Assembly: GCF_030161615.1 (NCBI RefSeq)
Contig: NZ_BSUN01000001.1
Coordinates: 558,001 to 622,000, forward strand
Origin: Demequina litorisediminis
GTDB taxonomy: Bacteria; Actinomycetota; Actinomycetes; Actinomycetales; Demequinaceae
Length of the DNA stretch: 64,000 bases
Direction: 5' to 3'
Numbering within the stretch: the stretch's first letter is position 1; every line of letters starts with the position of its first letter. The notes under the pieces were generated by a model that saw nothing but the letters and a program-made list of their open reading frames with translations, searched no databases and was not told where the DNA came from. A program made the position numbers and the translations under genes. Positions 55,543-64,000 of this stretch are shown here, piece by piece.

Positions 55543-56158
55543 TCAGCCGTCGAGCAACTGCGCCACGTGGGGTGCGAGCGCCCGGAAGGCGGCGCCACGA
55601 TGCGACACCGCGTTCTTCGCGTCCGCGTCGAGCCTCGGCGTTCGAGAGGGTCTGCCCCTCGCCCATGAAGATGGGGTCATAGCCGAACCCGTGCTCACCC
55701 TGCGCGGCGCGCAGCAGTCGGCCTGGCTGGCGTCCCTCACACACGATCTCGCGGCCATCCGGCGTCACCAGGACGGCGGCGCACACGAAGGCGGCGGCAC
55801 GGTGCCCGTCGGGGATGTCTTCCATCTGTGCCAGCAGCAGGTCGAGGTTTTCCTGGTCGGCGCCGTGACGGCCCGACCACAGCGCGGAGAAGATGCCCGG
55901 CGCGCCGCCCATGACGTCCACGGCGATGCCCGAATCGTCCGCGATCGCGGGCAGCCCGGTCGACGCGGCCAGCGCCCGCGCCTTGATGAGCGCGTTTCCG
56001 GCAAACGAGGTCCCGTCCTCGACGGGGCTCGGGGCGCCGGGCTCCTTGGCCGATGCCACGTCCTCCCTGGTCAGGCCAGGGACCTCGGGCGCGAGGATGG
56101 CCCAGATCTCGCCCACCTTGTGGGCGTTGTGGGTGGCGATTGCGAGACGAGCGGTCAT
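55543..56158 (-). CDS. rdgB: dITP/XTP pyrophosphatase (RdgB/HAM1)
   Basis: This enzyme removes non-canonical purine triphosphates, 204 residues after repair. [11 protein letters not shown] near 8 is the nucleotide site, FAGNALIKA near 52, [22 protein letters not shown] near 72 and FGYDPIF near 160; the C-terminus has [10 protein letters not shown]. An AGCT insertion at 55631 breaks the C-terminal part (NAELDADAKN). It is the last gene of the operon from 59772 and overlaps rph by four bases. Confidence 0.94.
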
Positions 56159-56908
56159 CGGACCGGCCCGTCGGTGGCGTCGAGCGCGGCGTTCTGCAGG
56201 CGCGTCGCCTCCGCATTGCCTGCGGTCGCGAGCGCCAGGAGGGCGTCGAGCTCAGTCTTCGAGAACGGCTTGCCCTCGGCGGTGCCCTGCACCTCGACGA
56301 AGCCGCCGTCGCCGGTCATCACGACGTTCATGTCCGTCTCGGCGCGCACGTCCTCGACGTAGGGCAGGTCGAGCATCGGCGTGCCGTCGATGATGCCGAC
56401 CGAGATGGCGGACACCGAGCCGGTCAGGGGGCTGCGACCGGGCTTGATGAAGCCCTGGGCTCGCCCGTAGGCCACCGCGTCCGCGAGCGCCACGTAGGCA
56501 CCGGTAATGGCGGCGGTGCGGGTGCCACCGTCGGCGTCCAGCACGTCGCAGTCGAGCACGATGGTGTTCTCGCCGAGCGCCTTCACGTCCACGATGGCGC
56601 GCAGGGAGCGGCCGATGAGACGCGAGATCTCCATGGTGCGGCCGCCGATCTTGCCGCGCACGGACTCGCGGTCGTTGCGGGTGTGGGTGGCGCGCGGCAG
56701 CATCGCGTACTCGGCGGTCACCCAACCCTCGCCGGAACCCTTCTTCCAGCGCGGCACGCCCTCCGTGAACGACGCGGAGCACAGCACGCGCGTGCCTCCA
56801 AAGGTGACGAGGCAGGACCCCTCGGCGCTGCGCTGGAAGCCGCGCTCAAACGAGACGGGACGGAGCCTGGTCGGGGGTGCGCCCATCGGCGCGGGTGATG
56901 TCGCTCAT
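56155..56908 (-). CDS. rph: Ribonuclease PH
   Basis: This phosphorolytic exoribonuclease trims tRNA 3' ends, 250 residues after repair. [10 protein letters not shown] (N-terminal RPV motif), [40 protein letters not shown] and [25 protein letters not shown] are all visible. An AGCT insertion at 56864 breaks residues 12-14. ATG at 56908. Confidence 0.95.
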
Positions 56909-56930
56909 GCGACGAGCCTAACGGCGAGGC

Positions 56931-57708
56931 TCAGGCCTCGATGCGCATCCCCGGACGGGCCAGGGCGATGTCTCCAGAAAAGCCCCGTGCCGCCTCCGCC
57001 TCGATGCTCGGACAGTCGGCCCACGGCGGAAGGTGCGTGAGGATGAGCCGCCCCACCTGGGCACGCTCCGCGACCTGACCGGCGGCGAGGCCCGTGAGGT
57101 GAATCCCCGGCGGGGCGTTCTCGGAGGTGAGGAACGAGGCTTCGCTCAGCAAGACGTCGGCGCCTGCGGCGGCCACGTCGAGGCCGTCGCATTCGTCGGT
57201 GTCGCCGGTGTACGTGAGGATGGCCGATGCCCTGGCACGGTGCTCGCTGGGGCCCTCGATACGCATCGCGTAGGCGGGGACGGGATGGTGGACGGCCTCC
57301 ACGGTCACCGTCAGCGGGCCGATGCGGGTCTCGCCCGATGCCTGCCACACGGTGCAGGGCAGGCTTGTCGGTGACGTCATCCGCGCCAGCCATCTGTGCG
57401 ATGCGGCCCGCGGTGCCGAAGGGTCCGTACACCGGCACGGGATCGAACGGGCCCTCGGGGTGGTACTTGAGATAGGTGTCGAGGTGGGCCAGGTCCGCGC
57501 AGTGGTCGGGGTGAAGGTGGCTGAGGAGGACCGCGTCGAGGTCGCGTGGGTCGCAGTAGCGCTGGAGCGCCCCCATCGCGCCTGCCCCCATGTCCAGGAC
57601 CACCCTCCAGGTCCGGCCGGCCACGTCATCGGCCTCAAGGAGGTAGCAGGACGATGCCGAGGCCGGGCCGGGCACCGAGCCCGAGCAGCCGACGACCGTG
57701 AGCCTCAT
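56931..57708 (-). CDS. Metallo-beta-lactamase-fold hydrolase (RNase Z-like)
   Basis: The 258-residue protein has [21 protein letters not shown] at the start, the metal-binding [11 protein letters not shown] near 65, then [12 protein letters not shown] near 165, [11 protein letters not shown] and ILTHLPPW near 225. It belongs to the cyclic-nucleotide phosphodiesterase/RNase Z-like group always next to rph in this gene order. An AGCT insertion at 57361 breaks it at TDK. Its ATG overlaps the murI stop. Confidence 0.9.
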
Positions 57709-58518
57709 CGGGTCACGCCGAGCGAGTCGACAGACGTGACGACCGGGCCGAGGAACCGCTGCGCGAGCGCCTCGAATCGTGCGGTCTCCCCCGTCGCCGA
57801 GAAGCGGTGCTCGGCGAGCGAGCCCGTGTCGCGGGCCAGGCCGTGGCGGGTCAACGACCGGAACACGTCGATCGCCGTCTCGGTCGCGGAATCCACCAGC
57901 GTGACGTCCGGTCCCATGACATAGCCGATGGCGCCGGCGAGCATCGGATAGTGGGTGCAGCCCAGGATGAGGGTGTCGACATCGGCCGCCTGCAACGGTG
58001 CGAGGTACTCGCGTGCCACGTCGATGACCTCGGGGCCGGAGGTGACGCCCGCCTCGACGAGGCTCCACGAACCGGGGGCAGGCCTGCGAGAACACCTCGA
58101 CGCCGGGGGCTGCGGCGAGGGCGTCGTCGTAGGCGCCGCTCGTGATGGTCGCGGCGGTGCCGATGACGCCGACGCGCCCCGACTTGGTCAGCGTCGCCGC
58201 GCGGCGCACCGCGGGCACGATGACCTCCACGACCGGCACCCCGCGCTCCCGCGCGAACCGCTCACGGGCGTCACGAAGGACGGCGGCAGAGGCGGTGTTG
58301 CAGGCGATGACGAGCATCTTGACGCCGTCGGCGACGAGGCCATCCATGATGTCGAGGGCGTGGGCGCGGACCTCCGAGATGGGGAGCGGACCGTAGGGGC
58401 CGAACGCGGTGTCTCCGACGTAGTGCACGGACTCGTGAGGAAGCATGTCCATGATCTCGCGGGCGACCGTGAGGCCGCCCACTCCCGAGTCGAACACCCC
58501 GATGGGCGCGTCAGACAT
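57705..58518 (-). CDS. murI: Glutamate racemase
   Basis: This enzyme supplies D-glutamate for peptidoglycan, 270 residues after repair. [17 protein letters not shown] near 6 has the first acidic/Ser motif, [11 protein letters not shown] near 34, [10 protein letters not shown] with the catalytic Cys near 70, and [11 protein letters not shown] with the second Cys near 180. An AGCT insertion at 58060 breaks it at FVE. An essential gene in most bacteria. Confidence 0.95.
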
Positions 58519-59156
58519 CCTGCTCCTCTTCTCCGGTCATGAGGCAGTGCAGGAGGGATTCCTGCAGCCAGGTGAGGGCCTGATACAGCATGCCGAGCCA
58601 CACTCGCTCGGGGTCCACACCCAGGTCCTCGTGGGCGTCGGTATCCATCGCATGGCTCGCGAGGTCGATCTCTGCGTGGAGCCTCTCGGCGTCCTCGTCC
58701 GTCTCGAGGCGCAGGCGCGCCGCGAGCACCAGACGCACATCTGTCAGGGCCGATGCGGTCGCGAGCGCCTCGTCGAGGCGCACGTGCCACTCGGCTCCCT
58801 CATCGCTCAACTGCTCCCACATCGTCCTGAGGCGCGCAACCTTGAGAGAGCGCAGGTCGGGCTCGGTGAGGCGGCGGAACTCGTCGGCGATCTCGTGGTC
58901 GTCACGCGAAGCGGAGGGCAGGACACGCCGGACGGCGGGGTCGCTGGGCTCCGCGAGGGACTCCTCGAGGCCCGCGAGCGCCCGGAACACATCATCGACG
59001 TGGTCGCGCGCGTCGCGGTCGAGCTCGGCTGGCGCCGCGAAGTCGTCGGCCCCCAGGAGCCTGGCCGACATCCGCGACGATGCGCGCGATGACCACGCGC
59101 TCCTCCGCCTCGAGCGTGGCGACCGCGTGGCCGTCGCGCGTCTCGAACGCCCTCAC
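58511..59156 (-). CDS. DUF2017 family protein
   Basis: The 214-residue helical protein belongs to the actinobacterial DUF2017 family found between clpS and mur[27 protein letters not shown], then REVLPSASR-like and [18 protein letters not shown] helices. An AGCT insertion at 59058 separates the first 33 residues (DVGQLLGADDF). GTG start at 59156 overlaps the clpS stop by four bases, and its stop overlaps murI by eight. Function not established. Confidence 0.87.
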
Positions 59157-59439
59157 TCGCCGCTCCGCTGCAGGGTGGCCCACAGGCCGTAGCCGTGCAT
59201 CGCCTGCACGTCGACCTCCATGCGCTCACGGCCGCCGGTGCTCATGACCGCCCGGCCTTGTTCGTGCACTTCGCGCATCTTGACCTCGGCCTGATCGCGG
59301 GTGAGCGCGAAGTACGTCTGGAACACGTGAGTGACATACCATGAGGTTGACGGGGTCATTCCACACGATGGTGACCCAGGCGTCGTCGAGGCGGGTCGCG
59401 ACGGCACCTTCACGCTCCAGCCTGCTCCTCGGTAGACAC
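59153..59439 (-). CDS. clpS: ATP-dependent Clp protease adaptor ClpS
   Basis: This adaptor presents N-end-rule substrates to ClpAP/ClpC, 95 residues after repair. [21 protein letters not shown] near 25 is the conserved substrate-pocket segment, followed by KMREVHEQGRAVM. Two AGCT sites are altered: an insertion at 59419 and a two-base loss at 59338 (AGCT to AC on +). GTG start at 59439 (STEEQLEREGAVA). Confidence 0.94.
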
Positions 59440-59483
59440 GTGTCTAGCCTAGGCTCGCGCGGAGGCGAACCGTGGGAGGTGCG

Positions 59484-59772
59484 TCAGTCGTCGCCGTCCT
59501 CCGGACCAAACCGACCGTCGATGATCTCCTTGCACGCGGGACACACGGGGAATCGCTGCGGATCGCGTCCGGGGACCCACACCTTGCCGCACAGGGCGAT
59601 CACGGGTTCGCCGGACAGTGCCGACTCCATGATCTTTTCCTTGCGCACGTAGTGGGCGAAGCGCTCCGCGTCACCGGGCTCGCTCAGGCTCGCGCTGCTC
59701 GACGCGCTCGATGGTCGTGGTGCCACCCTGGGGGGCGCCGGTGTCGGGCTGCGGCTCGAGGGTCTCGCTCAT
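59484..59772 (-). CDS. DUF3039 family protein, small zinc-binding-like
   Basis: The 95-residue actinobacterial protein has a Ser/Gln/Glu-rich N-terminus, HYVRKEKIMESALSGEPVIALCGKVWVPGRDPQRFPVCPACKEI, and a possible zinc ligand set (Cys in ALCGK plus VCPAC). An AGCT insertion at 59686 breaks it at VEQRE. ATG at 59772. First gene of the clpS-murI-rph-rdgB operon; function unknown. Confidence 0.88.
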
Positions 59773-59813
59773 GCGGCCCATCCTACGTCGCCTCTCCCCC
59801 GCCCTCCCACTAA

Positions 59814-59855
59814 TGGATTTTGGTCAATCAAGGGGCCTTCGTTGACCGAAATCCA
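59814..59855 (-). terminator. Hairpin downstream of ABC exporter operon
   Basis: Arms TGGATTTTGGTCAA and TTGACCGAAATCCA (one mismatch) flank a 14-base loop containing AAGGGGCCTT. It lies just beyond the permease stop at 59871, in unusually AT-rich DNA for this genome. Terminator is likely, although the sequence is atypically AT-rich. Confidence 0.65.
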
Positions 59856-59870
59856 CCAGTCGGGCGGAGG

Positions 59871-61484
59871 TTAGGCAACGCGGGCGAGCAGGCGACCCGA
59901 GCGGGCGTCGTACAGCGCGCCCGCGAGCCGTGTCCCGCCCCACAGCAGCGTCGCGCCCAACCCAAGGCCGGTCACGAGGGCGACCCAGCCCCACCCCGTG
60001 TGCACGGTCAGCGCCAGCACCAGGGGCACCGTGACGAACGGCAGCACCAGCAGCGTCGCGGCCGAGGACAGCAACTGAGACCCGAGGGAGGCGCCCAGCG
60101 ACCCCACCTCCGCGCCAAAGGGGTTCTCTCCCGGCGCCGGTGCACGGTAGGGCAAGAGAACGGACGCCACCGAGGCGACTCCCAGCGTCGCGCCGAGGGT
60201 GCCGAGCGTTGCGCCCAGCAGGCCCGGCGCGGCGGCCCACCTACCCGACCACGCGAGGATTCCGCACGCCGCGAGCACGCAGGCGGGCGCGGCCCACACC
60301 AAGGTCGCCTGCGCACGGCCCACCATGATCTGACGGCCGAGTCGCCCCGAGACGAGGTCGAGCCACAACGCGGTGTGGTCGTAGGCCACGTCGTTGTGGC
60401 GGCCCCAACCGATGGACGCGGCGAGCATCACGGGCGCGACGAAGGCCCAGCGGGTGTCGAGGCCAAGGATCGGCATCGCGATCGCGAAGAAGATGACGGG
60501 CAGCGCGACCACGCCCGATGCCGCCACCAGGTAGCGCGCATCGGTCCCCCACGACACGAGGAGGCGTGACCGGATCGCCCTGGTGGGGGCATCGGCCGTC
60601 CACCAGGACAGCAAGGGGACACGGCCGGACCCGTCGCCTGCCCCGGCGAGGACCGCATCGGCCCCCGGCGCCTGCCGCCGCCCCGATGTACCGGGTGCAC
60701 GAGCGCATGCGCGATCGAGTCGCGCCACGCCAGCGCCAGCACGACGGCAGTGCCAGCCATGAGCACCAGCCGCCACGTCACCGACCACCACCGCCCGTAC
60801 GCCGCGCCCTCGGCCGCCGCCATGCCCGCGCCGATCGGCGTGCGCCCGAGCCACTCCATGACCACTTGGCCCTCGTACTGGAGCGCGGAGTCGATGCCGT
60901 CGCGCAGCGCGAGCCACGCCACCGAGGCCAGCACCGCCGCGGCCAGTCCGATCGCGAGCAGCAGGACGCCACGGGCGCGGCGATCGTTGACCGCACGCGC
61001 CGCCCACGCCACCGCGACCCGTGCGCCGAGAACCATCACCATGAGCGTCAGCACCGCCCCGGCGAGCCCCACGGCAACGGCCGCGCCCCCGGCCGCCCTC
61101 CAGCCTGGCCGCGAGGACCACGAAGACGCCCGCGAAGAACAGTGCGGGAACCGTGAGGAAACCCGCGACGATGAGGCCGGGCGCAATCTGGCGCGCGGAA
61201 ACCCCGAAGGTCGCGAACCGCCCCGGGTCGAGGGTGTCCTCGAGCCCCGTCACCAGCAGCGGGACCGTGATCCAGCCGCCGATGCAGATGGCAGCGACGA
61301 CGACCAGGATGTCGGCGCGGACATCGGGCGTCTCGTCGAGCAGTCGATGACTCGCCCAGAACACCGCTGGGACCAGCGACAACGACCAGACCGCGCCGCC
61401 GATGAGGAGCAGTGCTCGCCACCATTCGCGCGCCAACTGATGACGCACGGTGGCGTATTTCAGCCTTAGGACTGTCGCAACCAC
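59871..61484 (-). CDS. ABC exporter permease, large multi-spanning type
   Basis: The protein of about 537 residues after repair has some 12 membrane helices. Three breaks were considered; two are real in my reading: an AGCT insertion at 61103 (restoring VVLAASWRAAGGAA) and a one-base loss near 60690 in CCCGGGT-like sequence (not AGCT). The start is GTG at 61484, overlapping the ATPase by 19 bases. It resembles ABC-2-type permeases with duplicated halves. Function: export with the ATPase at 61466, substrate unknown. Confidence 0.78.
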   Translation of the reverse strand: MVATVLRLKYATVRHQLAREWWRALLLIGGAVWSLSLVPAVFWASHRLLDETPDVRADILVVVAAICIGGWITVPLLVTGLEDTLDPGRFATFGVSARQIAPGLIVAGFLTVPALFFAGVFVVLAARLEGGRGRGRCRGARRGGADAHGDGSRRTGRGGVGGACGQRSPRPWRPAARDRTGRGGAGLGGVARAARRHRLRAPVRGPSGHGVARAHADRRGHGGGRGRGVRAVVVGDVAAGAHGWHCRRAGAGVARLDRACARAPGTSGRRQAPGADAVLAGAGDGSGRVPLLSWWTADAPTRAIRSRLLVSWGTDARYLVAASGVVALPVIFFAIAMPILGLDTRWAFVAPVMLAASIGWGRHNDVAYDHTALWLDLVSGRLGRQIMVGRAQATLVWAAPACVLAACGILAWSGRWAAAPGLLGATLGTLGATLGVASVASVLLPYRAPAPGENPFGAEVGSLGASLGSQLLSSAATLLVLPFVTVPLVLALTVHTGWGWVALVTGLGLGATLLWGGTRLAGALYDARSGRLLARVA

Positions 61485-62248
61485 GTGAGGTCCCGCTGAT
61501 CCTCGATGTCGCCCACGAGTCCCACGAAGCGCGCCTCGAGGTCCTCACCGCCGCGCACCTCGTCAAGCGTGCCCGCGGCGAGGATTCGTCCGTGCCCCAC
61601 CACCGCCACGTGATCGCAGAGCCTCTCCACGAGCGCCATCACGTGACTCGACATGACGACGGTGCCGCCGCTGGCGACGAACTCCTGAAGGATTCGTCGA
61701 ATGGCGCCAGCGGAGACGGGGTCAACGGCCTCGAAGGGCTCGTCAAGCACCAGCACCCGTGGCGCATGCACCAGGGCACACGCGAGGCCGATCTTCTTGG
61801 TCATGCCCGCGCTGTAGTCCGTCACCAGGGTGGAGCCGGCCGCGTCGAGGTCGAGAGCGGCGAGAAGGTCATCCCGACGCTCGCGCACGGTCTCGCGCGG
61901 CAGTCCCCGCATGAGACCCGCGTAGGAGATCAACTCGCCACCCGTGAGGCGGTCGAAGCTGTGCAGCCCGTCGGGAAGCACTCCCACCATGGCCTTCGCG
62001 GCGGCCGGGTCGCGCCACATGTCGACGCCGTGAATCAGAGCATGCCCCGCATCGGGCTGCAGGAGCCCCGTCGCCATGGACAGCGTGGTGGTCTTGCCAG
62101 CACCGTTGGGACCCACCACGCCGTAAAACGAATGCGTGGGGATATCGAGATCCACGCGGTCGACGGCCAGCGTGGCGCCGAACCGCTTGGTGAGGCCCCT
62201 CAGCGACAGCGCGATGGCGCGCGGAGGGCCCGTGGGGGCGTCCGTCAT
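61466..62248 (-). CDS. ABC exporter ATP-binding protein
   Basis: The 260-residue ATPase has Walker A GPNGAGKTT near 47, a variant signature YSAGMTKKIG near 145, Walker B VLVLDEPFEAVDPV near 165 and the H-loop MSSHVMALVE near 200. Intact AAGCTG at 61965 in this gene is one of the rare unaltered AGCT sites of that context. It is the first gene of a two-gene operon with the permease. Confidence 0.92.
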   Translation of the reverse strand: MTDAPTGPPRAIALSLRGLTKRFGATLAVDRVDLDIPTHSFYGVVGPNGAGKTTTLSMATGLLQPDAGHALIHGVDMWRDPAAAKAMVGVLPDGLHSFDRLTGGELISYAGLMRGLPRETVRERRDDLLAALDLDAAGSTLVTDYSAGMTKKIGLACALVHAPRVLVLDEPFEAVDPVSAGAIRRILQEFVASGGTVVMSSHVMALVERLCDHVAVVGHGRILAAGTLDEVRGGEDLEARFVGLVGDIEDQRDLTWLRQS

Positions 62249-62305
62249 GGCGTCAGCCTAGACCCGCGCATCGGCCAATCAAGCAGGGCCGATGCGTCGG
62301 ATTTG

Positions 62306-63270
62306 TCACCCTCCGGCGGTCACCAGGTACACGGTGTAGGCCAGCCACAGCGCGATGAGGATGGCGCCCTCGAGACGGTTGATGCGCCCGTCCCTGCGCC
62401 ACCGGAAGCCGAAAGCGATCAGCAGCAGGGTGAACGCCATGAGGATCGGCATGTCGCGGTGGAGGAGGTCTGCGGAGACCGCCGCGGGCTGAATGAGTCC
62501 CGCCACTCCCACCACGCCCAGCGAGTTGAACAGGTTCGAGCCGATGACGTTGCCGAGCGCGAGGTCGTTCTCGCCCTTACGGGCGGCCGCAATCGAGGAC
62601 GCGAGCCCGGCGCAGAGGTACCGACCGCCACCACGGTGAGGCCAATGACGAGGTCCGACCAACCCAGGGCGGTCGCGATCTCCGTCGCGCCCCACACCAG
62701 CACGCGGCTGGCCACCACGAGGATGACGAGCCCCACCACGAGCCATGTCCACGCGGCGCGGCGGCTCAGCGGATGGTCGGCGGCATGGTGCTCGACGTCT
62801 TGCTCGAGGCGGTCGCCCTGCTGGCTGCGCGCCTGCAGGATCTGCCACGTGAGGAGCACGGCAAGCAGGAGCAGCATTGCGCCGGCGTCGCCGCTGGAGA
62901 GTTCGCCGTCGCTCATGAGTAGCCAGGCGATCGCCGTGACCACCACGAGCAGGGGAAGCTCGGTGCGCAGGACCCCTCGCTTGACGACGATGGGGAGCAG
63001 GATTGCCGTGACACCGAGGATGAGGCCGATGTTCGCGATGTTGGAGCCGAAGGCGTTGCCCAGCGCGATCTCGGGGGCACCCTCCGCCGCAGCGAAGGCC
63101 GAGACCACAAGTTCCGGCGCCGACGTCCCGAAGCCGATGACGATCATGCCGATCAGGAGCGGGGCCATCCCGAGGTAGCGCGCCACGGTCGAAGCGCCCA
63201 ACACAAATCGATCGGCGCTCCACGCGAGCACCACCAGGCCAACAAGGGTCGCGATGATGGGGACGAGCAT
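62306..63270 (-). CDS. Sodium/calcium exchanger-family protein (CaCA)
   Basis: The 321-residue antiporter has ten membrane segments and the two inverted alpha-repeats: GFGTSAPELVVSAFAAAEGAPEIALGNAFGSNIANIGLILG near 42 and [42 protein letters not shown] near 195. An acidic residue-rich loop lies between them. The AGCT site at 62604 lost a base on + (AGC), which hides the second repeat in the raw frame. ATG at 63270. Confidence 0.9.
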
Positions 63271-63316
63271 GACCAGAGCCTAATCGTGGGATATCCCCCG
63301 GAAGGGTGGTGACATC

Positions 63317-63338
63317 CAACCTACGGTCGCGTAGGGTT
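63317..63338. promoter_or_regulatory. Inverted repeat upstream of desaturase
   Basis: CAACCTACG and CGTAGGGTTG are near-inverted copies (one-base difference) around GTCG. It lies 80 bases upstream of the desaturase. Desaturase genes are often controlled by TetR/DesT-type repressors, so it is a candidate operator, unproven. Confidence 0.4.
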
Positions 63339-63417
63339 GCGCGAAACGTCCAACGGACGCTCGGCATCGACTTGGTCGACACCTCGCGCCGCGCCGCCCG
63401 CTAACAAAGGACCGCTC

Positions 63418-64000
63418 ATCCCTACGTCCCCCGCACCCCGGTCCCACGTCAATCCCTTCACCCTGTCCTTCACGGAGGTCGCGCGCACGGTGCGCGATAC
63501 GGGTCTGCTGCGCCGCTCCTATCACTTCTACGGATGGTTCGGCGGCGCGCTCGTGCTCGCATTCGCTGGCGTGGTGACCGGCTTTGTGCTGCTGGGCGAC
63601 TCGTGGTTCCAGTGCTGATCGCCGCGGCCCTGGGCGTGGTGTTCACCCAGGTCGCGTTCCTGGGCCACGAGGCATCGCACCGCACCGTTTTCTCTTCCGG
63701 TCCGGCCAATGACCGCCTGGGCCGGGTGCTGTCCGCGCTCGTGGTCGGCATCAGCCACCAGTGGTGGATGACGAAGCACTCGCGTCACCACGGCAACCCC
63801 AACAAAGTGGGCTCCGACCCGGACATCGAGCCGGACACCATCACTTTCCTGGAGGAGGACGCCGCGAAGACGCGTGGCGTCATCCGCTGGATCAACCAGC
63901 GCCAGGGCTGGCTGTTCTTCCCGCTGCTCACGCTTGAGGGCCTCAACCTGCATTACCGCTCCGTGGTTTCGCTGGTCACGCAGGGCACGCGCAAGCAGCG
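63418..64000 (+). CDS. Fatty acid desaturase (3' end outside window)
   Basis: This integral membrane desaturase's first histidine motifs are GHEASH near 82 and SRHHGNPN (HxxHH-type) near 120. Membrane segments are near residues 30-65 and 160-180. One AGCT loss at 63611 (AGT for AGCT) breaks it at SWFQ. No ATG/GTG lies at the family N-terminus: the AAAGGA site at 63406 points to ATC at 63418 (IPTSPAPRSHVNP). That is either a real rare start or a base error. The gene runs off base 64000. Confidence 0.83.

Noticed and set aside
59814..59855. Mobile-element terminal inverted repeat
   Set aside because: No partner repeat, no transposase; position after the permease stop fits a terminator.

Overview
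This window is one stretch of a high-GC actinobacterial chromosome. Supporting signs are GC-rich codon use, frequent GTG starts, the nrdHIEF operon, and the actinobacterial gene order DUF3039-clpS-DUF2017-murI-MBL-rph-rdgB. DUF4916 and DUF3039 proteins also occur. A Micrococcales-type organism (Cellulomonas/Demequina-like) is plausible, but that is inference. I see no phage, transposon, plasmid or CRISPR features.

The dominant feature is technical or epigenetic. About 87 of the 89 reading-frame breaks I could resolve fall on the tetranucleotide AGCT, which appears as AGCCT, AGGCT, AGGCCT, AGT, ACT, GCT, AGC, GT or AC. Restoring AGCT repairs every gene to a length divisible by three, and it also repairs a TPP riboswitch. 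The genes listed here are therefore treated as intact, with coordinates spanning the breaks. This pattern is expected from systematic long-read basecalling error at a methylated AGCT motif. Several apparent gene fusions are produced the same way and are split here.

Layout. 1-2390: an ABC importer of the nitrate/taurine type. 2666-9630: xanthine dehydrogenase, XdhC, allantoinase and uricase. 9649-14367: a glycosyltransferase, then the class Ib ribonucleotide reductase operon under candidate NrdR boxes. 14700-18247: guanine deaminase, a small protein and pgi. 18435-22505: an aldo/keto reductase, and a TetR-regulated ABC exporter. 22520-23903: HIU hydrolase, OHCU decarboxylase and a MocA-like protein. 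23934-28930: miscellaneous genes (VOC protein, methionine aminopeptidase, lipid kinase, FKBP). 28965-31473: allantoate amidohydrolase and ureidoglycine-glyoxylate aminotransferase. 31632-34786: a TPP-riboswitch operon for thiamine-type uptake. 35898-39475: a DapA-like aldolase, an AtzH-amidase fusion and a formamidase-family enzyme. 40383-43818: SDR and KstD-like oxidoreductases with a TetR regulator. 43815-48184: a LacI regulator and a CebEFG-like sugar importer with CebR-like operators. 48491-50674: a quinone oxidoreductase, mnmA and tRNA-Leu. 50889-55534: a PadR regulator with a membrane protein, thioredoxin, a NUDIX protein and an ABC exporter with an XRE regulator. 55543-59772: the housekeeping operon. 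59871-64000: an ABC exporter, a cation exchanger and a partial fatty-acid desaturase.

Together the purine genes encode almost the whole route guanine > xanthine > urate > HIU > OHCU > allantoin > allantoate > ureidoglycine > oxalurate. The AtzH-amidase fusion resembles the HpxZ/HpxY proteins that act after oxalurate in Klebsiella. A second window-wide signal is the 9-mer GGCCGATGC (or its complement), present about 43 times where about two are expected from composition.
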